Below, one piece after another: positions 32,106 through 41,807 of a stretch of DNA of 64,000 bases (positions are counted from its first letter, which is position 1; each line of letters begins with the position of its first letter). A program made the position numbers and the translations under genes. The DNA is from Microbacterium hydrocarbonoxydans (GTDB lineage Bacteria; Actinomycetota; Actinomycetes; Actinomycetales; Microbacteriaceae), in NCBI RefSeq assembly GCF_904831005.1, contig NZ_LR882982.1, forward strand, positions 3,534,001-3,598,000, read 5' to 3'. Below the pieces are notes generated by a model that was not told the origin of the DNA, did no database searches, and saw only the letters and a program-made list of their open reading frames with translations.

Positions 32106-34361
32106 TCAGGCGGCCAGCACACCGTCCGAGCGGCGGCTCACGAAGAGCGAACGCGGTATGGCGAAGGCCAGGATCCTGGTGCGCGCGTTCACGCTGCGTC
32201 TGAGCTGGCCGAGCACCAGGCGCAACGGCTGCTCCAGGTCGAACGCTGCGCCACCGGGCGCCTGAGCGTAGCTGGCGCGCTCGACCGCATCCGTGAGAGC
32301 ACGCATCGCGCCGGCATCCACTCCGTTGTCGCGCACCAGGTCGTCGCCGCGCATGCGGGGACTCTCGGCGTCCGAGAGCGTGACACCGAGATCGAGCATG
32401 GTGGCGCGAAGCTCCGCCCATGCGGATGCCGCGTCGCCGCGTCGCGCATTGGCACGGCGCACTGCGCCCGTGGCGAGGCGGATCGCGGCGGGCAGCAACA
32501 GCACGAGCAGCACGCCGAGCGCTCCCAGCACGATCGGGGTCGGATCGACCCGCTGACGCTCGCCGGTCGCACCGGCGTTGTCGCCCGCGTCGTCGCGCTC
32601 GACCTCGGGTGCACTGGTCTGCTCGGTGCTCGGAGCAGTGGTCTGCGTCGGCGCCGTCGTGCCGCTGCTGCCCCCGCCGGTGGTGGTTCCCGCGGCGAAG
32701 GCGGTGGGCACACCGAGCGATGCGGTGGGCTCGAAAGGCACCCAGCCCACACCGGGGAAGCGGACCTCCGGCCAGGAATGCAGCTGATCGCTGGTGACCG
32801 AGTAGACGGATTCCTCGCCGCGGCTCGTGTCGGTGAGCGCGCCGGGCAGGTAGCCGACGACGATGCGAACGTCCATCCCGAGACTCTCGGCCATGAGCGC
32901 GAATGCCCCGGCGAAGTGGATGCAGTATCCCGAACGCACCTCGAGGAAGCGCGCGACCGCGTCTGCGCCCGTGCCGTCGAAACCCTCGTCGACGGGCGTC
33001 TCGAGGGAGTAGCTGAACTGGTTGCGGAACCACGACTGCAGGGCGATCAGACGGTCGTAATCGTTCGTCTCCGCCGCCGTCACGTCCTGAGCGGTGGCAG
33101 CGATCACGTCGGGCAGCGCGACCGGTTCGGCATCGGGGTCCACGACCGGCTCCGCGGCGGGAATCGCGCGGATCTGCTCCAGAGTGGGGCTCACACGGGT
33201 CGAGCGCACCGTGTAGTCATTGCCCACGGCATTCGCGGTGCGCGAGGCGACCGTGCGGTTGTCGGGACTCACTCGCCATGCCGCGGGTACGCCCTGCAGG
33301 CTCGTCGCCGGGTAGGGGACAGGCAGCCAGGAGCTCGACATGCGGATGACGCGGATCGAGGTGTTCTGCTCGGTGGTGGTGATGTCGGGGCTCCACTCGT
33401 CGGGCCCGAAGCCTTCGCTCTGCGCCTGCAGCCCTCCGCGATCGGGCTCCCAGACCCGCCCGTCGAACTGCGACAGGGTGGTGAGACGCAGATAGGGCGC
33501 GGTGTCTGCGCTGGTGGCCAGGGTCAGCACCTCGACCGGGTTCGGCTGCCTCAGGTCGTCGCCGAGGCGCAGCGACGCGTCGACCGTGACGCCGACGCCG
33601 GTGCCGGTGACACCGGGGGAGAGCGGGAGCGCCGGCGCGATCACGATCGTCGAGGCGAGGGCAGCCACCCCGACACCCGCGGCGAGAACCGTGGAGGTGC
33701 GGCGCGGGGTCTCAGGATCCTGCACGGCGGTGTACCGCAGCAGCGCGAGCACGAGCAGACCGAACACCACGAACCACACGATGTCCGCATCGCCCAGCGT
33801 GGCGATCATGGGCGTCGCTCCGACGGCGGCGGTGAGCAGAGAGGCGACGACCGCACCTCGCTGAGCCACGAGAGCATCGAGCACGATGGCGACGAACGCG
33901 AATCCCACTCCCATCATCGCGGCGAGACCCGGAGACGACTCGAGCGGGGCGACCCCGTGCACGATCTCGTCCCAGGCCGAGACGGCGAGGCCCTGGAACA
34001 CGACCAGCGTCCGCTCGGTCGGGATCACGCCGAAGAGTGCGGTGCCACCTGCGACGAGGAGGGTCAGGGCGCCGCCGGCGACGACGATCTGCAGCCCCAT
34101 CGTGGCGAGGTCGCGCTGCCAGGCCCGTCGGCGTCGCAGCGCCGTGCGTGAGATCACGCCCGTCAGCCCCGTTACCACGATCATCAGCAGCACGGTGGCC
34201 GACCACGTGCCCGGGGCGATGACCGAGGTGTACGGCCACATCGCGACGAGTCCCGCGGCGGCGGCGAGCACCGAGGGGACTATGACGCTCGGGGGCAGGT
34301 CGTGCTCGCGGTGCCAGGCAGGTCGCACGGGGCGAGGCGCCGTGGTCTCAGCCTTGAACAT
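32106..34361 (-). CDS. Transglutaminase-domain membrane protein (TgpA/DUF3488 type)
   Basis: A 751-residue protein: about seven N-terminal transmembrane helices (residues 20-230), an extracellular transglutaminase-like domain with Cys480 in RSGYCIHFAGAFALMAESLG and the His/Glu part in QLHSWPEVRFPGVGWVPFEPT, a Thr/Ser-rich linker, one further helix (about 620-640) and a cytoplasmic tail. This is the usual partner of DUF58 and MoxR proteins; the reaction is unproven in actinobacteria. The ATG at 34361 overlaps the DUF58 gene end by 14 bp; a longer frame upstream would be antisense-like Arg-rich sequence inside that gene. Confidence 0.87.
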   Translation of the reverse strand: MFKAETTAPRPVRPAWHREHDLPPSVIVPSVLAAAAGLVAMWPYTSVIAPGTWSATVLLMIVVTGLTGVISRTALRRRRAWQRDLATMGLQIVVAGGALTLLVAGGTALFGVIPTERTLVVFQGLAVSAWDEIVHGVAPLESSPGLAAMMGVGFAFVAIVLDALVAQRGAVVASLLTAAVGATPMIATLGDADIVWFVVFGLLVLALLRYTAVQDPETPRRTSTVLAAGVGVAALASTIVIAPALPLSPGVTGTGVGVTVDASLRLGDDLRQPNPVEVLTLATSADTAPYLRLTTLSQFDGRVWEPDRGGLQAQSEGFGPDEWSPDITTTEQNTSIRVIRMSSSWLPVPYPATSLQGVPAAWRVSPDNRTVASRTANAVGNDYTVRSTRVSPTLEQIRAIPAAEPVVDPDAEPVALPDVIAATAQDVTAAETNDYDRLIALQSWFRNQFSYSLETPVDEGFDGTGADAVARFLEVRSGYCIHFAGAFALMAESLGMDVRIVVGYLPGALTDTSRGEESVYSVTSDQLHSWPEVRFPGVGWVPFEPTASLGVPTAFAAGTTTGGGSSGTTAPTQTTAPSTEQTSAPEVERDDAGDNAGATGERQRVDPTPIVLGALGVLLVLLLPAAIRLATGAVRRANARRGDAASAWAELRATMLDLGVTLSDAESPRMRGDDLVRDNGVDAGAMRALTDAVERASYAQAPGGAAFDLEQPLRLVLGQLRRSVNARTRILAFAIPRSLFVSRRSDGVLAA

Positions 34362-35565
34362 CGGCGTCCCCCCGCCGGTCCGCCGACGACATCGTCTGTC
34401 GTTCAGGAAGAACGTCCTCCCACGCCTCCGCGATGTCCTCGCCGAGTGCGGCGAAACGCCACCCCAGCTGCACTGCGGCGGCCTCCGCACCCTCCTGAGG
34501 TGCGGTCGCGAACAGCATCGGCGCGGCCGCGCCGGACGGGCGCAGCCGCGCGGCATCCTCTTCGTCGATCTCGCCCGTGATGTACACGAGCGGCCCGGGT
34601 GGGGTGCCGCCGACCAACGCAGCCAGATCGCGTGAGTCGCCCCGCGGACTCACCAGCGCGAGCGCGACGAGCAGACCGTCACGATCGTCCTCGTGCCCGC
34701 GCAGCGTGCCCAGCAGAACGCCGGCGCTGTCGATCACATCGACCCCGTAGCCCTCCTGCATCAGGTGCACGGCGGCCGAGGCGCACAGCGACACGGCTGT
34801 CTCGAACGTGTCGTCGGCGTCGGCCCCGCCGGCGCTCCAGCGCGCCGCGCTGCGATCGAGCACGACCAGGGCGTCGGGGCTCGACTCCTCCTCTTCCTGC
34901 CTCACCATCAGCTGACCGCGGTGCGCAGTGGCCCGCCAGTGGATCCGTCGCATCGAGTCGCCCGAGATGTAGCGCCGAGGAGACAGGTTGTCGCTGCCCT
35001 GACCGAGCCGACTCGACGACGTCTGCGCCGTGCCGCCCGCAGCGCCGACCCTGACGGTGAGCGGTGCGAGTGTGAACACCTCGGGCACCACCGTCACGGT
35101 CCGCGTCTCGCCGAACTCCTGCTCGCGCTGCGCCAGCCCGAACGGGTCGACCGTGCGCAGCACGAGAGGGCCCACCGGCCAGACACCGCGCCGCACGCCG
35201 GTGATGAGATAGCTCAGCCGGCCGGTCTCCGACGGGAACTCGCCGGCGGCGTCGCCCGACACCGCGGCGTCGGGCAGCACGTCACGCCAGAGTCCGCGGG
35301 GAACGCGCAGAGCTCGCAGCGAGAACCGCAGCGTCACGCGCGAGGTCTCCGACACGGTGAGCAGATCGGTCGAGATCTGCCGCGCGACCGTTCCCGAGCG
35401 ACGGGGGAGGACGACGACCAGCACCGAGATGAGCGTGAGCGCCAGCAGCAGAACACCGACGTAGAGCAGCACCGCCGCCCCGAGCACGTTCGCGGCGATC
35501 AGGCAGCCCACTCCGGCGAGGAGCGCAGCCGTGCCCCGCAGGGTGAGTGTCCGACGGCGTCGCAT
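34348..35565 (-). CDS. DUF58 domain protein
   Basis: A 405-residue protein with two N-terminal transmembrane helices (residues 10-50) and the DUF58 block SPRRYISGDSMRRIHWRATAHRGQLMVRQ near residue 210, followed by a von Willebrand A-like region with DALVVLDRSAARW. It is the middle gene of the MoxR-DUF58-transglutaminase operon, thought to work as a chaperone-linked envelope system. The ATG at 35565 lies 13 bp after the MoxR stop; no clear ribosome binding site precedes it, so translation is probably coupled. Confidence 0.87.
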   Translation of the reverse strand: MRRRRTLTLRGTAALLAGVGCLIAANVLGAAVLLYVGVLLLALTLISVLVVVLPRRSGTVARQISTDLLTVSETSRVTLRFSLRALRVPRGLWRDVLPDAAVSGDAAGEFPSETGRLSYLITGVRRGVWPVGPLVLRTVDPFGLAQREQEFGETRTVTVVPEVFTLAPLTVRVGAAGGTAQTSSSRLGQGSDNLSPRRYISGDSMRRIHWRATAHRGQLMVRQEEEESSPDALVVLDRSAARWSAGGADADDTFETAVSLCASAAVHLMQEGYGVDVIDSAGVLLGTLRGHEDDRDGLLVALALVSPRGDSRDLAALVGGTPPGPLVYITGEIDEEDAARLRPSGAAAPMLFATAPQEGAEAAAVQLGWRFAALGEDIAEAWEDVLPERQTMSSADRRGDADVQG

Positions 35566-35578
35566 GGGTGGGGGAGGC

Positions 35579-36568
35579 TCAGGAGCGGACGGCCACGGGC
35601 ACACGCACCCGCTCCGCGATCTGACGCAGAGCGGACTCGACAGGCTGGGCTCCGGCACGGTGGGCGCCGCGCGCGGGGAGCAGACGGTGCGCGAGCACCG
35701 GGATCAGCAGCGCCGTGACGTCATCGGGGATCACGAAGTCGCGACCGTCGAGCGCGGCCCAGACCTTGGCCGCGCGGATCAGCTGCAGGGTCGCACGAGG
35801 GCTCGCGCCCAAGTGCAGGTTCGGGTCGGTGCGGGTCGCCTGCGCGAGTGCCACCGTGTACTCCTCGATCGCGGGAGCGACGTGCACCGAGCGGGCCCAG
35901 GCGATCAGGCCCGAGATGGATGCGGCGTCGGCGACCGCCGTCACCGCCGCGAGGGGGTTGACCGTGTCGCGCTGCCGCAGCATCTCGGCTTCGGCGGCGG
36001 CGTCCGGATACCCCATCGAGATGCGCATCATGAAGCGGTCGCGCTGCGCCTCGGGCAGTGCGTAGGTGCCCTCCATCTCGAGCGGATTCTGCGTGGCCAC
36101 GACGAGGAACGGATCGGGCAGCATGTGCGTCGATCCGTCGACGGTCACCTGACCCTCCTCCATCGCCTCGAGCAGCGCGGACTGCGTCTTGGGAGAGGAG
36201 CGGTTGATCTCGTCGGCGATGACGATGTGCGCGAACACTGCTCCGCGCTTGAACTCGAACTCGCGGTCGACCGGGTTGTACACGCTCACGCCGGTCACAT
36301 CGCCGGGAAGCAGGTCGGGGGTGAACTGGATGCGGCGCACTGTCGCGTCGATGGTCGCGGCCAGCGCGCGGGCCAGCATCGTCTTGCCCACTCCCGGAAC
36401 GTCCTCGATGAGCAGATGGCCCTGTGCGAGCAGGCACACGATCGCACTCCGCACGGCATCCGGCTTGCCGTCGATCACGCGTCCGATCGAGCCGATGATG
36501 GCCGACGTCTGCGCGGCGAACTGCTCGGCGCCGACGACGGTCGGGATCAGGGGCGGATTCTCTGGCAT
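35579..36568 (-). CDS. MoxR-family AAA+ ATPase
   Basis: A 329-residue cytoplasmic ATPase. Walker A EDVPGVGKTMLARA is near residue 55, Walker B HIVIADEINRSSPKTQSALLEAMEE near 115, followed by sensor 1 VVATQNPLEMEGTYALPEAQRDRFMM. These are MoxR hallmarks; such proteins act as chaperones maturing neighbouring von Willebrand-type proteins. The ATG at 36568 has gaggga upstream; a longer open frame before it has no family similarity. It is the first gene of a three-gene minus-strand operon. Confidence 0.93.
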   Translation of the reverse strand: MPENPPLIPTVVGAEQFAAQTSAIIGSIGRVIDGKPDAVRSAIVCLLAQGHLLIEDVPGVGKTMLARALAATIDATVRRIQFTPDLLPGDVTGVSVYNPVDREFEFKRGAVFAHIVIADEINRSSPKTQSALLEAMEEGQVTVDGSTHMLPDPFLVVATQNPLEMEGTYALPEAQRDRFMMRISMGYPDAAAEAEMLRQRDTVNPLAAVTAVADAASISGLIAWARSVHVAPAIEEYTVALAQATRTDPNLHLGASPRATLQLIRAAKVWAALDGRDFVIPDDVTALLIPVLAHRLLPARGAHRAGAQPVESALRQIAERVRVPVAVRS

Positions 36569-36742
36569 GCGTTCCCTCTCACGTGGGCGCTGCGGTGCGC
36601 GTGAATCGATCGTATCGTCGCTCCCTGCAGATGGGGTGACAACGGGAGGCGCCCGCCGCCGGGCGATCAGTCTCCGGAGTCCCGCACTGTCGACTCGCAG
36701 CCGGAAGCGGGGCGTGTGCACGGGGGTGGAGCGGGGATCGGC

Positions 36743-36748
36743 TAGACT
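36743..36748 (+). promoter_or_regulatory. -10 box of the SRP RNA gene
   Basis: TAGACT ends 6 nt before the predicted 5' end of the SRP RNA at 36755. Confidence 0.6.
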
Positions 36749-36754
36749 GTTCTC

Positions 36755-36842
36755 GGCTCTCCGCGTGGCGGCATCCAGGCCAATTCCCCCAGGGCGGAAA
36801 CGCAGCAAGGGTAACCGGGCTCTGCTGGGTGCGCGGAGAGTC
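36755..36842 (+). ncRNA. ffs: Small signal recognition particle RNA (4.5S)
   Basis: The 88-nt hairpin begins ggctctccgcg and closes with cgcggagagtc. The conserved tip contains aggcgg-like and gcagcaaggg blocks (around 36791-36811), the Ffh-binding domain IV with asymmetric loop, and the strand ccgggctctgctgggt returns. It works with Ffh to target nascent membrane proteins. Ends were set by the pairing of the terminal stem; a T-rich tail ttt follows. Confidence 0.9.
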
Positions 36843-36942
36843 ACTTTCATCTTCGGCTCGTGCTCGCCGGATCGTCAGCCCGTCTGAGGGCTGCATCGTC
36901 GGCTGTCAGCGTCCTCAGGGCCAGCCCTGTCAGGATCGTGAT

Positions 36943-37554
36943 GTGACCAGGCCCGACATGACCAGCACCGGCGGCCCTTCTCGGGAGTCCGCCCTCGCGC
37001 GCTTCGCCTCGCCGGTCCTGCTCCTGACCGCCATGTGGCTGGTGCAGCTCGTCGACGCCATCCTCCCGCTCTCCTTCACGGGTTTCGGGCTGCGCTCGTG
37101 GGATCTCACCGGTCTCGTGGGCATCTTCGTCTCGCCTCTGCTGCACGCCAGCTGGGCGCACCTCATCGCGAACTCCGTGCCGTTCCTCGTGCTCGGCTGC
37201 CTCGTCGCCGTCGAGGGGACCCGACGGTTCTGGGCCGTGACCGCGTTCGCGGCGGTGATCGGCGGTCTCGGCACGTGGATCCTCAACGCGCCGGGTGCGC
37301 TCACCGTGGGAGCCTCGGGCCTCGTGTTCGGCTACTTCGGATACACCGTCATGCGCGTGTTCGCGCCAGGCCGCGTCTCGCACCGCATCCTCTATGCCGT
37401 CATCGCGATCATCGTGATCGCCTTCTACGGCGGGTCGATGCTCGCGGGAGTCGTCGGCGTGCGCGACGGCATCTCGTGGCAGGCGCACCTGTTCGGCGCG
37501 ATCGGCGGCGGGCTCGCGGCCTTCGTCGGCCGTGGATCGGCCCGTCGGTCGTGA
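36943..37554 (+). CDS. Rhomboid-family intramembrane serine protease
   Basis: A 203-residue membrane protein with about six helices. HASWAHLIANSVPFLVLG holds the conserved His/Asn-type loop, Ser125 in TVGASGLVFGYFGY is the nucleophile and the base His lies in WQAHLFGAIGGGLAAF. The GTG at 36943 is selected because agga sits 7 nt before it; the ATG at 36958 is an alternative. The substrate is unknown. It is followed 13 bp later by a membrane-anchored transglycosylase-like gene. Confidence 0.88.
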   Translation: MTRPDMTSTGGPSRESALARFASPVLLLTAMWLVQLVDAILPLSFTGFGLRSWDLTGLVGIFVSPLLHASWAHLIANSVPFLVLGCLVAVEGTRRFWAVTAFAAVIGGLGTWILNAPGALTVGASGLVFGYFGYTVMRVFAPGRVSHRILYAVIAIIVIAFYGGSMLAGVVGVRDGISWQAHLFGAIGGGLAAFVGRGSARRS

Positions 37555-37567
37555 AGGTCGACACACG

Positions 37568-38287
37568 ATGACCGCCGGCCGTGGCGCGAGCACCGCAAAG
37601 AAGCGCGCATCCCGGCGACCGATGTCGACGTCGCGGTCCGCGACCCGCCGCCCGGTGCGGTCCGGCGCGCGTCGACCGATGTCACCGCGTCGTCGTGCGC
37701 AGAGGCGGCTGCACCGCAGGCGGATGCTCCGTCGATGGGCGATCTCGGCGGCGGTGGTGATCGTGGTCGCGGGGGCCGCGGCGGTGGCGATCCCGCTGAG
37801 CCTGGCGCACGAGAAGCCCGTGGCGATCTGTCTGAGCGACCCGACGACCTTCCCGCAGCACGGAGTCGCCGGCTGGGAGGGCGAGCAGCTCGAGAACGCC
37901 GCGACGATCATGCAGACGGCATCCGCTCTGGGGTTCGGCCGAGACGGGCAGATCCTCGGAGTGATGACCGCGATGGGCGAGAGTAGCCTGCGCAACATCG
38001 ACTACGGCGACTGGGAGACCACGGGGTTCACGAACCCCGACGGCAGCCGCACGACGAGCATCGGGCTCTTCCAGCAGCAGGAGTGGTGGGGCAGCGTCGA
38101 GCAGCGCATGGACCCGGCGACCGCGGCGACCCTGTTCTACGAGCGCCTGGCGCGCGTTCCGGAGTGGCATGCGCTCGACCCGTCGCTCGCGATCCATCGG
38201 GTGCAGATCAATCTCGACCCGGCGTACTACACGCGCTACCGTGCCGACGCCGTCGCGGTCGTCGACGCGCTGTCGACGACCTGCTGA
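37568..38287 (+). CDS. Membrane-anchored lysozyme/transglycosylase-like protein
   Basis: A 239-residue protein: a very basic cytoplasmic N-terminus (over 20 Arg in the first 68 residues), one transmembrane helix (about 70-92) and an extracellular domain. The domain contains TAMGESSLRN and TSIGLFQQQEWWG, which resemble the catalytic Glu and the glycan-binding GLFQ region of soluble-transglycosylase-like folds, with a Cys near each end of the domain. Cell-wall remodelling is likely; catalytic activity is inferred. A later ATG (37679) would remove most of the Arg-rich tail. Confidence 0.65.
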   Translation: MTAGRGASTAKKRASRRPMSTSRSATRRPVRSGARRPMSPRRRAQRRLHRRRMLRRWAISAAVVIVVAGAAAVAIPLSLAHEKPVAICLSDPTTFPQHGVAGWEGEQLENAATIMQTASALGFGRDGQILGVMTAMGESSLRNIDYGDWETTGFTNPDGSRTTSIGLFQQQEWWGSVEQRMDPATAATLFYERLARVPEWHALDPSLAIHRVQINLDPAYYTRYRADAVAVVDALSTTC

Positions 38288-38335
38288 GCGGTTTCTCCCG
38301 GCCGGCGACCCAGCGAATCCAGAGTGAGGTGCACC

Positions 38336-38341
38336 TAGGCT
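38336..38341 (+). promoter_or_regulatory. -10 box of pta, leaderless
   Basis: TAGGCT ends 6 nt before the GTG at 38348. Confidence 0.5.
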
Positions 38342-38347
38342 GGGGGC

Positions 38348-40471
38348 GTGGCGCAGAGCATCTACATCACCTCGGCCGAAGGCCATACCGGAAAATCCAC
38401 GATCGCCCTCGGCGTGCTGGACGCGCTCATGCGGGTCACTCCGCGGGTCGGCGTCTTCCGTCCGATCGCGCGATCGGTGACCGAACGAGACGAGGTGCTC
38501 GAGCTCCTGCTCGCGCACGACGGCGTGCAGCTCGAGTACGAGGACTGCATCGGCGTCACCTACGACGACGTGCGCGACGATCCCGACAGGGCGCTCTCGA
38601 CCATCGTCGCGCGGTTCAAAGCCGTCGAGGCGCAGTGCGACGCCGTCGTGATCATCGGCAGCGACTACACCGACGTCGCGAGCCCGGCCGAGCTCGGGTA
38701 CAACGCCCGCATCGCCGCCAACCTCGCCGCCCCCGTGCTTCTCGTGCTCAGCGGGCGCGACCAGCAGCGCCAGGCCGAGCAGCTCGGCACCACCACGGCC
38801 CGCACGGCCGCGGCGGTGGGCCAGATCGGCGCGCTGGCACTGTCCGAGCTCGAAGCCGAGCGGGCCGAGCTGTTCGCGGTGGTCGTCAATCGCGCCGACC
38901 CCGACATCCTCACCGACATCGAGACCGCGGTGTCTGCGGTGCGCCCTGCCAAGAGCACTCCCGTGTGGGCGATCCCCGAGGACCGCACGCTCGTCGCGCC
39001 GTCGATCCGCGGCATCCTGTCGGCGGTCGAGGGCCGGCTGATCAAGGGCGATCCTGACCGACTCGGTCGCGAGGCGCTGACGATCGTGGTGGCCGGCATG
39101 TCGATGGTCAACGTGCTGCCGCGGCTCACCGAAGAGGCCGTCGTCGTGATTCCCGCAGACCGCACCGAGGTGCTGCTGGCCACTCTGCTCGCGGATGCCT
39201 CCGGCACGTTCCCGCGCGTCGCCGGCATCATCCTGAACGGCCCGTTCCCGCTGCCGCAGCCGATCGTGCAGCTTCTCGACGGCTTCACCTCGACGGTTCC
39301 GATCATCGCGACCGACCTCGGCACCTACGACACCGCGGTGCGGGTCATGGGTGCTCGCGGTCGTATCTCGCCCGAGTCCCGCACGCGCTACGACCGCGCG
39401 CTCGGGCTCTTCCAGACCCACGTCGACATCGCCGAGCTCACCACGCAGCTGGGCCTGGCGGAGTCGCGGGTGGTGACGCCGCTCATGTTCGAGTATGGGC
39501 TCATCGAGCGCGCCCGTGCCGACCGACGCCGCATCGTGCTGCCGGAAGGCGACGATGACCGCATCCTGCGGGCCGCCGCGACTCTGCTGGCACGGGAGGT
39601 CGCCGATCTGACCATCCTCGGCGACGAGAGCGCGGTGCGCGCCCGTGCCGTCGAGCTGGGTGTGGACATCGCGGGCGCCCAGGTGATCAGTCCCACCGAT
39701 CCTGAGCTCGTCGACCGTTTCGCGACCGAGTACGCGCGACTGCGCGCGCACAAGGGCACCACGGTGGCCCAGGCCGCCGACACCGTGACCGACGTGTCGT
39801 ACTTCGGCACGATGATGGTGCACCTGGGCCTCGCCGACGGCATGGTCTCGGGCGCCGCGCACACGACCGCACACACCATCCGTCCCTCGTTCGAGATCAT
39901 CAAGACGAAGCCGGGCGTGAACGTCGTCTCGAGCGTCTTCCTCATGGCGCTCGCCGACCGGGTGCTCGTCTACGGCGACTGCGCGGTGATCCCCGACCCC
40001 ACCAGCGAGCAGCTCGCCGACATCGCGATCTCATCGGCTGCCACGGCGAAGCAGTTCGGCATCGAGCCGCGCATCGCCATGCTGTCGTACTCCACGGGGG
40101 AGTCGGGCACCGGCGCAGACGTCGACAAGGTGCGTGCCGCCACGGCGCTCGTGCACGAACGCGCCCCCGAGCTGCTCGTCGAGGGACCCATCCAGTACGA
40201 CGCCGCGGCCGACGCCGCGGTCGCGAAGGCGAAGCTGCCCGACTCCGCGGTCGCCGGGCGTGCGACGGTCTTCGTCTTCCCCGATCTCAACACGGGCAAC
40301 AACACCTACAAGGCGGTGCAGCGGTCGGCCGGTGCCGTCGCGATCGGCCCGGTGCTGCAGGGACTCAACAAGCCGATCAACGACCTCTCGCGCGGCGCGC
40401 TGGTCGACGACATCGTGAACACGGTCGCGATCACCGCGATCCAGGCGCAGGCCGAAGGGACGGCATCGTGA
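38348..40471 (+). CDS. pta: Phosphate acetyltransferase (long form)
   Basis: A 707-residue enzyme interconverting acetyl-CoA and acetyl phosphate. Residues 1-220 form a P-loop/CobB-like domain (SAEGHTGKSTIALGVL), the middle is a DRTGG domain, and the C-terminal 320 residues are the catalytic PTA domain with RIVLPEGDDDRIL and GGMVSGAAHTTAHTIRP-like sequence. The three-domain form is typical of actinobacteria and enterobacteria. It overlaps ackA as GTGA, so both steps of acetate formation or use are coupled. Confidence 0.95.
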   Translation: MAQSIYITSAEGHTGKSTIALGVLDALMRVTPRVGVFRPIARSVTERDEVLELLLAHDGVQLEYEDCIGVTYDDVRDDPDRALSTIVARFKAVEAQCDAVVIIGSDYTDVASPAELGYNARIAANLAAPVLLVLSGRDQQRQAEQLGTTTARTAAAVGQIGALALSELEAERAELFAVVVNRADPDILTDIETAVSAVRPAKSTPVWAIPEDRTLVAPSIRGILSAVEGRLIKGDPDRLGREALTIVVAGMSMVNVLPRLTEEAVVVIPADRTEVLLATLLADASGTFPRVAGIILNGPFPLPQPIVQLLDGFTSTVPIIATDLGTYDTAVRVMGARGRISPESRTRYDRALGLFQTHVDIAELTTQLGLAESRVVTPLMFEYGLIERARADRRRIVLPEGDDDRILRAAATLLAREVADLTILGDESAVRARAVELGVDIAGAQVISPTDPELVDRFATEYARLRAHKGTTVAQAADTVTDVSYFGTMMVHLGLADGMVSGAAHTTAHTIRPSFEIIKTKPGVNVVSSVFLMALADRVLVYGDCAVIPDPTSEQLADIAISSAATAKQFGIEPRIAMLSYSTGESGTGADVDKVRAATALVHERAPELLVEGPIQYDAAADAAVAKAKLPDSAVAGRATVFVFPDLNTGNNTYKAVQRSAGAVAIGPVLQGLNKPINDLSRGALVDDIVNTVAITAIQAQAEGTAS

Positions 40472-41688
40472 CCGCGATCCTCGTGATCAACAGCGGGTCG
40501 TCCTCGCTGAAGTACAGCCTGATCGACATCGAGAAGGAGAATGAGCTCGCGAGCGGGCTGATCGAGCGCATCGGACAGGATGCGGGCGCGATCACGCACA
40601 CCGTGCGGCCCGACGCGGCCGCCGGTGCCGTGGTGACCATGCTCGACGGCTCGTACGAGCAGGAACGCCCGGTCGCCGACCACGCCGAGGCGTTCTCGGT
40701 CATGCTCGAGCAGTTCGAGGCGCACGGCCCGTCGCTCGCAGAGCGGGCACCGGCTGCGGTGGGGCACCGCGTCGTGCACGGCGGCGCGCGCTTCTACGCT
40801 CCGACCCTGGTGACGCCGGATGTCGAGCGGCAGATCGACGAGCTCGCGGTGCTCGCCCCGCTGCACAATCCCGCCAACCTCGCCGGCATCCTCGCGGCGA
40901 AGGCGGTGTTCACCGACGTGCCGCATGTCGCGGTGTTCGACACGGCCTTCCACCAGACGCTGCCACCGGCGGCCTACACGTACGCCATCGACGCCGAGCT
41001 CGCTGCGCGGCATCGCGTGCGGCGCTACGGATTCCACGGCACGAGTCATCAGTTCGTGAGCGAATCGGCGGCCGCCTTCCTCGGACGCGACCTGGGCACG
41101 CTGCGTCAGCTCGTCTTCCATCTGGGCAACGGCGCCTCGGTCACCGCGATCGACGGCGGACGCTCGGTCGAGACGTCGATGGGCCTCACGCCGCTCGAGG
41201 GCCTCGTCATGGGAACGCGTTCGGGCGACCTCGATCCGGCCGCCCTCGTGCACCTCTCGCGCCGCGCCGGGTACTCGATCGACGACCTCGACGCGCTGCT
41301 GAACTCCCGCAGCGGCCTCAAAGGTCTCGCGGGGCACAGCGACATGCGCGACATCCTGGCGGGACGCGACGCCGGCGACGAGGCCGCCACGCTGGCTTTC
41401 GACGTGTACATCCACCGTCTGCGCGCCTACGCCGGCTCGTACATCGCCCAGCTCGGCGGAGTCGACGTGATCTCTTTCACCGCGGGTGTCGGCGAGAACG
41501 CTGCTGCCGTGCGCGCCGAGGCGATGGCGACGCTCGGGTTCGCCGGTGTCGAGATCGACGCAGGACGCAATGCGGCGCGGGCCAGGGGCGTGCGCCGCAT
41601 CTCGACCGACGCCTCGCCCGTGTCGGTGCTCGTGGTGCCCACGAACGAGGAGCTCGAGATCGCCCGCCAGACCTCGCGGATGCTCTGA
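40468..41688 (+). CDS. ackA: Acetate kinase
   Basis: A 406-residue cytoplasmic kinase converting acetyl phosphate and ADP to acetate and ATP. Family signatures are INSGSSSLKYSLID at the start, RRYGFHGTSHQFVS near residue 190 and MGTRSGDLDPA near 250, with FTAGVGENAAAVR near the end. Translation starts with GTG inside the pta stop. Together with the acs gene at the right edge of the window the strain can both release and re-assimilate acetate. Confidence 0.96.
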   Translation: MTAILVINSGSSSLKYSLIDIEKENELASGLIERIGQDAGAITHTVRPDAAAGAVVTMLDGSYEQERPVADHAEAFSVMLEQFEAHGPSLAERAPAAVGHRVVHGGARFYAPTLVTPDVERQIDELAVLAPLHNPANLAGILAAKAVFTDVPHVAVFDTAFHQTLPPAAYTYAIDAELAARHRVRRYGFHGTSHQFVSESAAAFLGRDLGTLRQLVFHLGNGASVTAIDGGRSVETSMGLTPLEGLVMGTRSGDLDPAALVHLSRRAGYSIDDLDALLNSRSGLKGLAGHSDMRDILAGRDAGDEAATLAFDVYIHRLRAYAGSYIAQLGGVDVISFTAGVGENAAAVRAEAMATLGFAGVEIDAGRNAARARGVRRISTDASPVSVLVVPTNEELEIARQTSRML

Positions 41689-41747
41689 CCGACACCCCCG
41701 GGACGCGAATCCGCGTTCGGGGGTTACCGCCGACGCCTCGGCCCAAC

Positions 41748-41753
41748 TACGCT
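41748..41753 (+). promoter_or_regulatory. -10 box before the beta-phosphoglucomutase gene
   Basis: TACGCT ends 6 nt before a GTG at 41760 that is in frame with the gene. It either makes a leaderless start there or a 48-nt leader for the start at 41808. Confidence 0.5.
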
Positions 41754-41807
41754 TGCACAGTGGCACGGAGAGGTGCCGGAACCATCGTCCTTCTCCTGGA
41801 GGCTCCT

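Noticed and set aside
41760..41807. Leaderless start of the beta-phosphoglucomutase at GTG 41760
   Set aside because: The -10 spacing fits, but a strong tggagg site before GTG 41808 and the usual N-terminus of the family favour the later start; kept as an alternative.
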